NCBI GenBank assembly: GCA_028023455.1
Contig: JAQFVV010006199.1
Location: forward strand, 1 to 64,000
Reading direction: 5' to 3'
Origin: Epiperipatus broadwayi
Taxonomy: Eukaryota; Onychophora; Udeonychophora; Euonychophora; Peripatidae
DNA length: 64,000 nt
Numbering within the stretch: the first letter of the stretch is position 1; every line of letters begins with the position of its first letter. The notes beneath the pieces were generated by a model. That model was not told the DNA's origin. It worked only from the letters and a program-made list of their open reading frames with translations, and did not search any database. Below are positions 53,830 to 64,000 of the stretch, in pieces. A program made the translations under genes and the position numbers.

Positions 53830-54012
53830 TTATGCCAAAAAAAATTTCAGATCCAAATCTCTATTTAATATTGGCTTATTATTATTAATATGAATAGCTT
53901 CTTTTATTTTTCTATCCGTTTCATTATTTATAAATTCTATCATTTTTATATAATCCATTCCAAATGCATGACCTCTTTTTAATGTATGTAAATATATAGA
54001 AATTTCTATCAT
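53830..54012 (-). pseudogene. PLE endonuclease C-terminus, left arm
   Basis: 60 codons contain GHAFGMDYIKMIEFINN, then IKEAIHINNNKPILNRD and LDLKFFLA. The KIxEAIxI...N.D.G..L tail is the conserved end of PLE GIY-YIG domains. The YIG part upstream has decayed. Confidence 0.6.
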
Positions 54013-54664
54013 ATTTATATTGTAATTATCTTCTTATATTGAATTTTTTTCTCTTACACAATTTACTTTTATATTATTAATTTGACACTTTTTACAATTA
54101 ATTTCATATATTCTATTTATTTCATTATCTGAATTGTTTTACTGTAATTACTAATATACTTATTTTTTAAAATATTAATCATATTTTTATTAACTATTTT
54201 AATATTTATTATATTATTAAAGTTTTTATTAACTTTACCTATAACTTTATTTAAATTTTGGTCTACATAGTTATTTACTGTATTTATACCTTTATAATTA
54301 ATTTTATCTATATTATTATTATTACTTTTTTTTTTATTATTATTTATATAATCTATCTTATTTTTTATTAACTTAATATTATCATTTATAAATTAATATC
54401 AAGTTAATAGAAAATAAGATAGATTATATAAATAATAATAAAGAAGGAAAAAGAAGTAATAATAATATAAATAAAATTAATTATATAGATATAAAACAGG
54501 AAATAACTATGTAATTAAAAATTTAAATAAAGTTATAGATAAAATTAGTAAAAAATTTAATAATATAATAAATGTTAAAATAATTAATAAAAAAACAAAT
54601 ATGATTAATGTTTTAAAAAATAAGTATATTAGTAATTATAATAAAAATTCTGATAATGTAATAA

Positions 54665-55016
54665 ATGGAATATATTAAATTAATTGTAAAAAATGTCAAA
54701 TTAATAATATATATCAATTATGTAGAAAAAAATCAATACATAGAAGACTATTACAACATAAATATGATAGAAATTTCTGATATATTTACATATATTAGAA
54801 ACAGGCAAGCATTTGAAAAGGATTGTAGAAAAATTATACAATTTACATATAATAAAAGGGATAAAAAAAATGAAAGAAGCTATTCATATTAACAATATTA
54901 ATCCAATATTAAATATAGATTTGGGTCTGAAAATTTTTTTGATAGAAATACTATTAATAGAAATTAAAAAGAGGGAGCCATTAGATAAAAATAAAAATAA
55001 TATTGGTAAGGATTAA
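54665..55016 (+). pseudogene. PLE endonuclease C-terminus, right arm
   Basis: Two overlapping frames (54665-54892 and 54813-55016) hold one frameshifted gene piece: NMIEISDIFTYIRNRQAFEK in the first, MKEAIHINNINPILNIDLGL in the second. It matches the left-arm copy in inverted orientation. The frameshift lies near 54.83 kb. Confidence 0.6.
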
Positions 55017-56771
55017 AAATAAGAATAGATTTAATTATATAAAAAATAGAAAGAGAGAGCTACTAGGTATAACTGGAAAATTTAAAAGTTTGAATAGTTA
55101 GCAGTTATGCTTTGAAAATATAAGTAAAAGGTAGATATAACATATATTAAAAAAAAAAATAATAAATAGGTTAAAATAATTATAATAAAAAGATAAAAAG
55201 AAATAATATAGGTTAAAAAAATTATAAATATTAAATGTTAATAAAATGATAAAAATGTAAAATACAAAAATATAAATATATAACATTAGAGTTAAATATT
55301 TAAAAAAAATTTAAATAAAAAAAAGAATAAGAATAAAATAATAATAAAAAAAAAAGATATATATATATATATGACTGGGAATCCAGGCTGCCATTTGATA
55401 ATAACTTTTTATTTAGATACTTAAAAATGCAGATTACTTTCAAGTGAAGGATGATTTCAAAAATTGGAAGAAGAATTGTCTCATATTAAATGAGATATTA
55501 TTGGATTTTGTAAATTTAGAAGAAAAGGTAAAGAGACAATTTAAAAAGTGGATATATAAATATTAGAAGTACAAGTGGAGTAAGATTCATTATAAATAAA
55601 AAGTAAACAAACAATATTGTAGAGATTGATAGTGTATCTGACAGAGCAACAAGATTAATTATTCAACTTAATAGCAGATATCAAGTGCAGATAATTGAAG
55701 TTTATGCCTAAACAAATTACCATAGTAATGAAATAGTAGAAGATTTTTATATGGATGTACAAAAGCTTTTAATCAAACTAAAAATTTTAAAATTGTTATG
55801 GAAAACTTTAATGCCAGAATTGATAAACAAATGAAAGATGCAAGTGTTATAAGTAAATTTAGCTATGGTAATAGAAATGAGAGAGGAGATAGAGTTGTGG
55901 AGTTTGCAGAAAAAGAAAAACTTTATATTATAAATTCTTTTTTTGAAAAAAAATGTTAAAAGAAAATGGACATGGAAGCATTCAAATGAAAGTACAACAG
56001 AATTGGATTATATTTTGATTAATAAAAAATACATATTTTAAGATTGTAATTTTCTTAATAAATTCAACACAGAAAGTCATCAGTTAGTAAAATGTAAAGT
56101 ATGTGTTAATGCAAAAGTAGAGAGAGAAAATTCCTAATCTTCAGAAACATTTTAATGAATTTAAATTAGAACTTGCAAAACATTTTCAAGTATTAGTAGA
56201 TTTTGAACATGATTCAGATTTGAATGAAATTAATAGGAAAATAACTGATATACTTTTAAAACTGCAACAAATATAGCTAGTAGAAAAAACAGCAATTGAC
56301 CAATAAAATTTCTATGAGACTAGAGAATTTATAAAGAAAAGAAAAAATATGAAGATATATAAAAATGATGCATTAAGAATTGAATATCTTGAATTTTATA
56401 AAATGGTGTAAAAAAGAATTGATAATGATATACAAAAGTATAATTGTGACCTAGCAAGGAGAAGAGAATGAAAGTCTTAAGATTGTAAAACAAGGTTTTG
56501 GTATTGGTAGAAAACTTATATCTTCAATAAGAAAATATGATGGAATTATTACTAAAAAGAGAGATGATATTATGAAGAGAGTTCTCTCAAGAATTATATA
56601 GTAATAAAGAACAAGTATGTCCTACATCTATTATATCTCCTGAATTGCTCAGGATTTAAAATGAAGAAGTGAGACTTTAGTACAATAGATCAAAACCAAG
56701 TGATAAAATGAACCAATAAATATGAATTGCTTTTATGAACTAGATTTTTAGATTATATATAAAAAAGGCAT

Positions 56772-56990
56772 TTGATTCTCATAAACCCAGAATATTGTCA
56801 TATTCTGAAGAATATTTATAGAGATGCAAAGGCAACAATTAGATTACATAATGATACTAGGATGGTAAACATTGTAAAGGGTGAAAGACAGAGTGATTTC
56901 ATATTTCCAAAACTTTTTACAGCAATGCTGCAAGAAGTATTTTGTGGATCAAAATGGGAAGCTAAAGGAGTAAAAGTAAATGGAGATTAG
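56772..56990 (+). pseudogene. RTE reverse transcriptase palm fragment
   Basis: 72 codons remain open: INPEYCHILKNIYRDAKATI, then VKGERQSDFIFPKLFTAMLQ and EVFCGSKWEAKGVKVNGD. This corresponds to the RT block VRQGDxxSPKLFTAxLE. The catalytic box follows after a stop near 57010 as YFLDD, where the family has FADD. Confidence 0.75.
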
Positions 56991-57121
56991 TTACATAATT
57001 TATATTTTTTAGATGATGTAGTTGTTCTTGCCAAATAATTCTTCAGAGTTTTAGGGAATTTACAAGAGTTATCAGATGAAAGTAAGAAAGTAGGACTAAA
57101 GGTAAATGTTAAAAAGACTAA

Positions 57122-57388
57122 ATATATAAAATTAAAAGCATGTGAAGCTCTTGAAAGAGAAGCTATAGAGAGTGCAAAAAATATTAAATGCTAAGCGTTT
57201 TCCAGGTCATTTGCTTCATATTCATAGCGATAATGCGAAATGCAGAACAGAGAAATAAAGGCGATGTGCAAAGTATATGCAAATGATTAAGATAGACCAA
57301 TGGTCTCAAAAATGCTTAGCATTTAATATTTTTGCTCTCTCTATAGCTTCTCTTTCAAGCACTTTACACACTTTTAATTTTATATATT
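57122..57388. mobile_element. Inverted-repeat insertion inside the RTE gene
   Basis: Arms of about 85 bp (57122-57207 and 57304-57388) are near-perfect reverse complements, with CTTGAAAGAGAAGCTATAGA and ATATTAAATGCTAAGC in each. The ~95-base centre is unrelated. It separates the RTE catalytic block from the WSAFGRNNLILKGNMP block, so it is an insertion, probably a MITE. Target duplication is unclear. Confidence 0.7.
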
Positions 57389-58214
57389 ACAATATCAAGA
57401 GAGATGTTTAAAATTCCTAATAGTTTATAAAGACTAAAGTAAAGTTAAATGGATTTTCTCAAAAAATGAAAATAAAGATTATGATGAGTTAGAAGAATTT
57501 AACAACTAGAAATACTTTGGTCAGTTTATTACTACAGATGAAAACATAATTGATGAAATTAATTATAGAATTAAACTTATTTGGAGTGCTTTTGGTAGAA
57601 ATAACTTAATATTAAAAGGAAATATGCCTTTGTATTGGAAAAAGAAAGTTTTATAAATGTGTTTTACCAGTTCTGCTTATGGATCTGTGAATTGAACAAT
57701 TAACAGAAGAACCATACAGAAATTTTAGACTATTCAATGAAGTATGGATGATGTTATAAGTAACAAGAGATTGAAAATGCAATACATGGTAAGAGAACAA
57801 ACAGGTGTTACTGCCATCAGTGAAAGAATTAAAGGACTGAAATGGAGTTTGGCCAAACACATTTCTAGCAGGGATGATAATAGATGGACAATTGAAATCT
57901 TGAACTGATTCCAAGATATTTTAAAAGACCCAAAAAGAGACCACATGTGGAATGGATGGCTGAAATAAGAAAGTGTACAGGGATAATGTAGGGAAGAGAG
58001 ACTAGAGAGTGGAAAAAGATGGAATGATTATGATTAAAGATGTTGATATATATATAATTATAGGAGGTATTGATTGATAAATATAAAAAAGGTAAAATAT
58101 ATTATATATAAAGAGGTAAAAATTATATATAGAGAGGTATATAAAAATATATGTATATAAATAGGTATATAAATATTGATTATAAGATAGAATACATGTA
58201 TATATATATATATA

Positions 58215-58314
58215 AGGTAAAATTATACATCGATGTTGGTATTCATGTATTTGTATTGTTCTCGTTATAGTTTGAAAAAGATTGCTGGAGCTATCAAAAC
58301 CATCAATACTAGAC
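58215..58314 (+). mobile_element. PLE-type tail fragment with hammerhead-like core
   Basis: TTGAAAAAGATTGC, TGGAGC, then TATCAAAACC (58272-58301) matches the motif at 49827-49856 on the opposite strand, with shared upstream words. It follows the outer PLE arm directly but is not present beyond the left arm, so it may be a separate fragment. Confidence 0.4.
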
Positions 58315-58955
58315 TTCTAGCATGTGTGCGTGTGTGGTGCAACTGTTCCAAAAGCTATTAATATAAAATAGATAATTAAAAACAAATGAGCTGAGCACTC
58401 TCAAAGGATCTTGCCTTCATAATCATAGCTTGCTACTACGTTTAATGATATGCAAATATGCTAATTTAATTTCTTCGATAAGGCCTCTTTGATTTTTCTT
58501 TTAAGGTCATGTTTCTCTCTACACATGATTGTGGGATTGTCTGGAATACACTTATATGGTGACTTGTGCTCTGGTGCTGATAGAAAACTGAATAGGTGGA
58601 AGGATCGTTGAGAGCTCTATTGTATGAATATTTATGTTGTGCTAATCATGTGGACAAAGATGCTCTGCTTTCCCCATAATATGTGCCTTTACAATTATTG
58701 TTGGAACATGCAATATTATATACTGTATGGGGGGGTCTGTAAAAGTGGAGTTTGGTTTTTAGTGTTATTAATAAAATTGTTAGAGTTTTATCGAAGAAAT
58801 GGAATTAGCATATTTGCATATCATTAAACGTAGTAGCAAGCTATGATTATGAAGGCAAGATTTTTTGAAAGCTCTCAGCTCGTTTGTTTTTAGTTGTCTA
58901 TTTTATATTAATAGCTTTTGGGAACAGTTGCACCGCACATGCACATGTGCTAGAA
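58315..58955. mobile_element. MITE with ~150-bp terminal inverted repeats
   Basis: Arms 58315-58466 and 58803-58955 are reverse complements with few mismatches. The ends read TTCTAGCA(T/C)(G/A)TGTGC. Each arm holds GGTGCAACTGTTCC and GCTATTAATATAAAATAGA, and a near-perfect TAATCATAGCTTGCTACTAC. The 336-base centre has a 67-codon frame (58624-58827) that matches nothing I know. Target duplication is not clear in the AT flanks. Superfamily unassigned. Confidence 0.8.
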
Positions 58956-59069
58956 TATATATATTTCCCAAAAGTAAAAAATTATTTGACTTAATTGTAT
59001 ATAAAGCATTGTAAAATTAATAAAGAAAATAAATGATATTAATAAAAAATATGGATATAATTAGGACTT

Positions 59070-60480
59070 GAATAGAGAAAATCTTTCAGGAGATTCAGGT
59101 AAGATTTGATTAAAAAAAGATGGAAAATAATGTTTTTAATGTTTTTAGTTATTGAAATAAATTATAGGAAAAACAAACACTCATAGCATTTATAGATATA
59201 GAAAAGATATATAGAGAATATATAGAAATAGACTGCAAAAAGATGTTGAAAATCTAGAGGTAGATTTGGGGTAGTTGTGTGTGATTAAGAACTTTTCAAG
59301 AATACTTTTATAAATATCAGCTGAAAATATAGAATATGTGAAAGTCAAAAATGGAATCCATTTGATACACATATAGCCATGGCCATTTTTATTATTTTGT
59401 TTGATTTTAAGGCTGAGATAGAAAACCTAGAGGTAGAGGTTAGATTTTTATATTGAGAACCAGGAAAATATATATTAGCAGTAGCAATCTCTCCATACAG
59501 TAGTGCAATCAAGGGTGAGCCTTTATAATCAATAGATGCAAGAAGATTTTTTACATAAAATGCCTATTTAATGCCTACCAGGATAGTTTTTAGCTTCTAT
59601 CTTTCATCAGTAAAGAGCACTGGATTTTAAAACACTGCACCTAGATCTTAGGATCTAATGCAATCTTCTAATAGCCATCTAAATAGATAGCAATTTTATG
59701 CACAATCCTTCTTGCATACATTGATCATAAAGGCTTGCACTTGGTGACACTACTGTATGGAGAGTTGACTGCTGTTATTAACTGCCTGTGTAAGCATATA
59801 AAGTGGTGATTAAGTGAGAATATATATTTTATTACTTTTTTTGGATATAATATCACATTTATTTGCAGTTAGTGTAAAATATATTGAGATATTATTACAG
59901 AAATATCCACAGACAGGATAAAACATAAAAATTAAAATTATTAGGGGAATAATAAAATATTAGACTGAAAAATAATAAATATAATTTCTGAAAAAAAAAA
60001 AGAATGTCAAGGATATTTTATTAAATGAGGAAAAAAAATTATAGAAAGAACATAATTAAAATTGTGACATATAGCAAAAATTAAAATGAAAATAATGAAA
60101 AATCTATTATGTTTCTTATATAAGAAATATGAAGTAAATTGAATAATTTGAAAAAAAATAATGGTACCAACTTCAATATTTGAGAATGAGCACTTTATAA
60201 CAGCTGTAGCTAAAATAAAGTAATGAAAAAAAAGGAAAAGGTATTAATATTAAAATAATTATTTGTTAATACTAGATTGGAAGATGCTAATGGCTGAGGA
60301 GAATTAGATGGAAATACAACGCTTGGAAAAACATCAGAGAAGTCACAGAAATATTTTTATAAAATTCAAAAGAAGATGTGTAAATAGGCAATGATCAATA
60401 AATTATGAACAGAAAATGAGAATATTCAGAAGTAAATTGGGTCATATCTTTTCAATAAACAATATATAGATATAAATAAG
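59070..60480 (+). pseudogene. Second non-LTR reverse transcriptase relic
   Basis: Near 59178 the frame reads TLIAFIDIEKIYRE, matching the AFIDLEKAYDR RT block. Near 59290 RTFQEYFYKYQLKI and VKVKNGIHL match the following block and VKVGVHQG. Near 60305 RWKYNAWKNIREVTEIFL matches the R.R.AW.KWREVTG block after the RT. Many stops. A TA-flanked MITE splits it at 59476-59777. It is a different lineage from the RTE at 55-58 kb. Confidence 0.6.
59476..59777. mobile_element. TA-flanked MITE (Tc1/mariner-like size and target)
   Basis: The ends are TAGCAGTAGCAATCTCTCC and, on the opposite strand, TAACAGCAGTCAACTCTCC, followed in both by ATACAGTAGTG and then AGCCTTTAT.ATCAAT. Arms are ~85 bp, total ~302 bp with TA at each edge. 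It interrupts the RT relic. Confidence 0.75.
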
Positions 60481-61184
60481 ATTTTTAAAACATATTTATT
60501 TGGATTATACAGAGAAGACAATGAAAATAGTGACTTGGTTAAGTTTTCCAGTATGCAAAATTTTTCATGTAATAACTTTCTAGGCTTATAAAATCATGAT
60601 TTCACTTATGATAAACAAAAGTCTCTCTAATACTAACATTGTGTCTCTTTTTTCCTTAAAACTTTCTGAATGCTTGTTATGGTTCTAGATAACTCCTATC
60701 ATATTTCATGAAGCTTTTGAAATCTTTTGCAAAAATAAAATGGAAGAGACATAGTTATGAAACATTTAATTTCTGATTATACTAACATAATAACATCTTA
60801 ACTTTTCTTTACAAATAATTTTATTTTGATAAATTTTGCATTACATATGTCAATTATGTTTTTTTTTAGATTGGGGTAACTCAGTTTGTAAAACAATATG
60901 TTACTAAGCACATTTTTAAAAAATGTTGTCCATGCATGCTGTAGGACATTGAAATTTCATTTTATTCAACATTACTGTAAATATCAATAATAACCTATCA
61001 AATGTTGAGTATAGTTGACTGTTTGTTAATCTAAATTTAAAATTATTTTTATTCTCATCCATTTATTGGGGTTTATATAGAAATGGGCAGGATTGCTTAT
61101 TAGCCAATATATATATTTTTATTTGCATTTTAATACATATCCCCAAGCAGCTACTGATGGATCCTGCATACAGTTATAAATAAT
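60481..61184. other. AT-rich DNA, nothing recognised
   Basis: No gene or element is recognised. Confidence 0.6.
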
Positions 61185-61187
61185 TTA

Positions 61188-61200
61188 TCACACACACACG

Positions 61201-61236
<36 letters not shown>

Positions 61237-61263
61237 ATTTACATATATATATATATATATATA
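61188..61263 (+). repeat. (CA)n(TA)n microsatellite
   Basis: CACACACACGCACACACACACA runs into two (TA)n tracts split by ATTTACA. Confidence 0.95.
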
Positions 61264-61554
61264 ATTTAGTAATCAAGATACTACCATTATGATGAATTAA
61301 AATAGCAGTTAAAAAGACCACATAGTATGGCAAAAGCCTTTCAAATGGCATCCTATTAATGATAAAAAAAGATGATATCATGATTCTTGGCAAATCCATT
61401 TTTTGTTTTACTTTTCAGCTAGTTAACAAATTAATATGAATTAGCATACACCATTATTTGCAGAAGAGTAAAACAAACTAATATTGATTCATTAACTGGA
61501 TTGCCTACCTGAAAAAAATCCTAGGCCTGATAAAACCTAAAAAATGTTTGCTTG

Positions 61555-61640
61555 ATGTAACTAGGACTCAAATCCAGGTTGAGAGAATAATAAGTGAATG
61601 TACTTCAGTTATACCAAAAGGCTAACACTAGTGTCTTTTC
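61555..61640 (-). mobile_element. Possible tRNA-derived SINE head
   Basis: On the minus strand TAGCCTTTTGGTATAACTG (A-box-like) is followed about 45 bases later by GGATTTGAGTCC (B-box-like), then CTAG. The spacing is right for a pol III promoter. No clear tail or target duplication was found, so this is tentative. Confidence 0.35.
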
Positions 61641-61810
61641 TTTCTCTCTCACATGCACACTCTCTCAATACATACATATAATTTTATCTCATTTTAAGAA
61701 GAAGGGGGACGGGAGTAAAAAAGAAGACAGAAAAGAGCAAAAAGTTAACTTAGAAATGACTTTTGTATTGACTGCATATGTCAATCTGTGAATTACCAGT
61801 ATTTTCATAT

Positions 61811-64000
61811 TGTAATGGTAAGAATTGTCCCTCCATATAACAAAATCGAGAACACAGGCAAAATATCCTAAAGCTGATCGAATCTGGATGCTGGGATCCA
61901 TAATCTGACCAACCCTCAATCCTTTCACCTCTGCTCAATGATCTAATACCCTATGGATGACATTTCTTAACTTACACAGACATTCAATTTAACCACGGTC
62001 CAGCAGTCACCTAGGGTGGAACAAAAGACTCATAAATTAACTAATTTGACACTGATTTGGTCAGACATACACACATATGACTAAGTGATTAATCAAGGAA
62101 TCTAATAGAATGACCTACATATAGATAAAATGATGTATGTGCAATTAAATCTAGAGCTGGATAAAATGAACTCAAGAACAATAAAAATATGAAAACGAGT
62201 TATAAATTTAAATATTATTAATTTAATAAAACAATAACAAATAGTAAATCAAAATATACACAATTATATAATGAGAATGTGAGAGATTACGCATGCAGGC
62301 ATTGCATAATTAATGAGATTAATGTTACATATTATCTCATTTTAAGTGTTCAATAAAGTGTAGTGCGGTATGAAGGTTTATGCCTATATTAATATGCCAA
62401 ATTTATAGCTCTTGGGTAGTCTGCTAAATCATATGGAACTTAATAGCCAAAGTTATATAACTAACTTAATAATGCTTCTGTGGTGGTTATCTATACCAGT
62501 GGTCTTCAACCTTTTCACACCTGCGGACCGGTAAAAATAGGGATAAGGTTTTGTGGACCAGCAAAAATAAGGATAAGGTTTTATGGACCAGCAGAAGTCT
62601 ATAGATGAATTTTCTTAAAGATGTAAACAGCTTAGCCTTAGATGAGGTTATATATATATGGAGTTTGTATAATAAAACCCTTTTTTTTTTAATTTTGAAT
62701 TTTTTTAGAAAAGTAATAAAAATTTAATTCTACCCTCCCCCCCATAAACATCTGTGATAACTAGAAAAACAATTAATTTATGTATGATTGATTAGATTTT
62801 GTTCTGTTTCTTTTTTTTTAATCAGGTAAAAGTGCGATGAAAAAATAAATAAAAATTGTTTATATTAATTAAAAGTTTAAAATCTTATTATTTTGTTATT
62901 AAAAACTTTCTTGCCAGTCTAGCATGGACCAGCAAAAAACTTCTATGGACCGGTGCTGGGCCGCGGACCGGTGGTTGAAGACCACTGATCTATACAAAGT
63001 TAAGTTGAGCACATAATCTGACTCAGAGACATGCAAGTTAACATGTTAACCTAGATTAGAATATATACTGATGCTAGATAAGAGTTTAATAAAAAGGGAG
63101 AGAAAACTGGTTTATGATAGGTTTACCTATATACTCTATGACACATATTAAAATATTAATAAACTAGAAGATGCAAATGGGTCATTATTCATTATTCATG
63201 GGCTTTAGCCTCAAAGACTTGGTTGCCCCACAACTGATCAACTTGCTATGAATAGAAACATTAATCATTCAGGAGTTGGATAAGCATTAATTATGAATAA
63301 CTTAGGTCCTTGTGCCCTAGTTCTAAAAGTGTGTGCTTTACCTGAACTAAGTGGATAAGTGTGACCTCCACCTGCAACTCATCAAAAATCATGCAGCAAG
63401 CAGATAATTGTACATTGCATACTTAGTAAGGACACATCTGCAACTTATACATATATAATGCAAATATGTAAAATTACATTATCATGCCTTAAAAATAGAT
63501 AGTGTCTATTTGCATATCTATACAACCCAGTTCTCAAATTTAGTATTTCAAATATACTATTTAGGGACTAAATTAATTAGTAACCTAGTTTAAGATTATC
63601 ACGTGCATCTCAACATATATAAATCTAAGGAGGACAAAGCATATTTGTGGGGTAATTACAAATAAAACATTAAAATATGCTTTGAAAATATCTCTGTAGC
63701 TAGTTCTTATGATGTATGAGTTACATATATAAATAGTTATAATTCATAACTAGAGTTAAGCAAACTACATAGAGAATGACTGATTATCATAATATTAATA
63801 CCCAAAATTTAATCAATAAAATAATAACATGATCTCGAAACAGTGAGTGAGAAAAATAATAATTCAATTATTTAGTGTTTATTATAGTGAAGATTTGAAA
63901 TTATCTTCGCGATTGATAAGCTAAAATTATACTTATAAATACTCGCGGTTTCAAGTTATTTGGCATATTAAATGTATATAATATTAAAACGATAAAATTA
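61811..64000 (+). mobile_element. Long LTR-like repeat, third family, copy 2 (runs off window)
   Basis: It starts TGTAATGGTAAGAATTG and follows the 49.9-kb copy in scattered blocks (GCATGCAGGCATT at 62289; GAAACAGTG at 63837). The hAT MITE at 62497 is inserted in it. The 3' end lies beyond the window. Confidence 0.4.
62489..62995. mobile_element. hAT-type MITE with exact 8-bp target duplication
   Basis: The element is 62497-62987 (491 bp). Ends: CAGTGGTCTTCAACC and, at the right, GGTTGAAGACCACTG. Both sides then carry CGGACCGG. ATCTATAC precedes (62489-62496) and follows (62988-62995) exactly. CAGTGG/CCACTG ends with an 8-bp duplication are hAT hallmarks. Near the left end TGGACCAGCA(A/G)AA and ATAGGGATAAGG/ATAAGGATAAGG are tandemly repeated (~30-bp unit). 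No transposase is encoded. Confidence 0.92.

Larger units (their letters stand above)
55372..58043 (+). mobile_element. RTE-type non-LTR retrotransposon, decayed, nested in PLE
   Basis: Endonuclease-like pieces are seen near 55.65-56.07 kb (QLNSRYQVQIIEVYA; NERGDRVVEFAEKEKLYIIN; KRKWTWKHSNESTTELDYIL). Reverse transcriptase follows (FIFPKLFTAMLQEVF; LYFLDDVVVLAK; ITTDENIIDEINYRIKLIWS). The C-terminal block near 57.84 kb reads WSLAKHISSRDDNRWTIEIL. The order and words match the RTE clade. Frameshifts and stops are everywhere. GATATATATATA flanks both edges (55356 and 58045) and could be the target duplication. The 5' end is uncertain. Confidence 0.8.
53293..58214. mobile_element. Giant palindrome of two PLE tails, right arm interrupted
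   Basis: The left arm 53293-54381 (minus) and the right arm starting at 54394 (plus) are reverse complements around a 12-base AT spacer. The right arm runs to 55371, is broken by an RTE element, and resumes at 58044-58214. There GTATTGATTGATAAATATAA and ATTATAAGATAGAATA match the outer left arm. Arm lengths agree once the insert is removed (about 1,089 against 1,149 bp). Both arms encode the C-terminal part of a PLE endonuclease. Head-to-head, 5'-truncated pairs are typical of Penelope-like elements. Divergence between arms shows this one is old. Confidence 0.8.

Noticed and set aside
57651-57946. Minus-strand frames of 70-87 codons
   Set aside because: Antisense shadows of the RTE C-terminal region.

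Overview
This is repeat-rich, strongly AT-biased, non-coding-looking DNA from a eukaryote, most likely an invertebrate animal. The evidence is the set of retroelement families (Penelope-like elements, RTE-type and other non-LTR retrotransposons, long solo LTRs, a tRNA-derived SINE, a hAT MITE) together with very long microsatellites. I cannot name the lineage. I found no intact host gene, rRNA or functional tRNA. Nearly every open frame is a translated microsatellite or chance. The few with protein meaning are decayed retrotransposon pieces.

Layout. 1-8.5 kb: a retroposon tail with (AAT)n(CAT)n, a 54-bp minisatellite, a fold-back MITE, then unassigned AT-rich DNA. 8510-10609 and 38026-40142: two copies of one long solo-LTR-like repeat, apparently transcribed on the minus strand, each with a CCAAT box, a TATA box and a downstream hairpin. 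12.08-13.03 kb: a large ATCT-type array. 14.2 kb: a tRNA-derived SINE with a perfect 15-bp target duplication. 15.7-17.04 kb: a Penelope-like element (PLE) with inverted arms. 17211-19954: a second solo-LTR-like repeat with a plus-strand TATA box. 20-34 kb: mostly unassigned AT-rich DNA with microsatellites and old tandem duplications. 34566-36079: a 751-bp unit in two near-identical tandem copies with CCAAT boxes. 41.4-41.84 kb: a second PLE relic. 46.4-49.5 kb: G-rich motifs, a ~400-bp GAA array, tandem repeats and a ~330-bp (AAT)n. 49926 onward and 61811 onward: starts of two related long LTR-like repeats.

53.29-58.21 kb is the most structured part. Two PLE tails form a giant palindrome. 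The right arm is split by a decayed RTE retrotransposon, which itself carries an inverted-repeat insertion. Next come a long-TIR MITE (58315-58955), a non-LTR retrotransposon relic split by a TA-flanked MITE (59.1-60.5 kb), and a hAT MITE with an exact 8-bp target duplication (62497-62987), which lies inside the last LTR-like repeat.

The most noteworthy signals are the hairpin with an identical loop but different, re-paired stems in the two LTR copies, hammerhead-ribozyme-like cores at five PLE-type tails, and the three-level nested palindrome at 53-58 kb. All similarities were judged by eye; no search or alignment was run.
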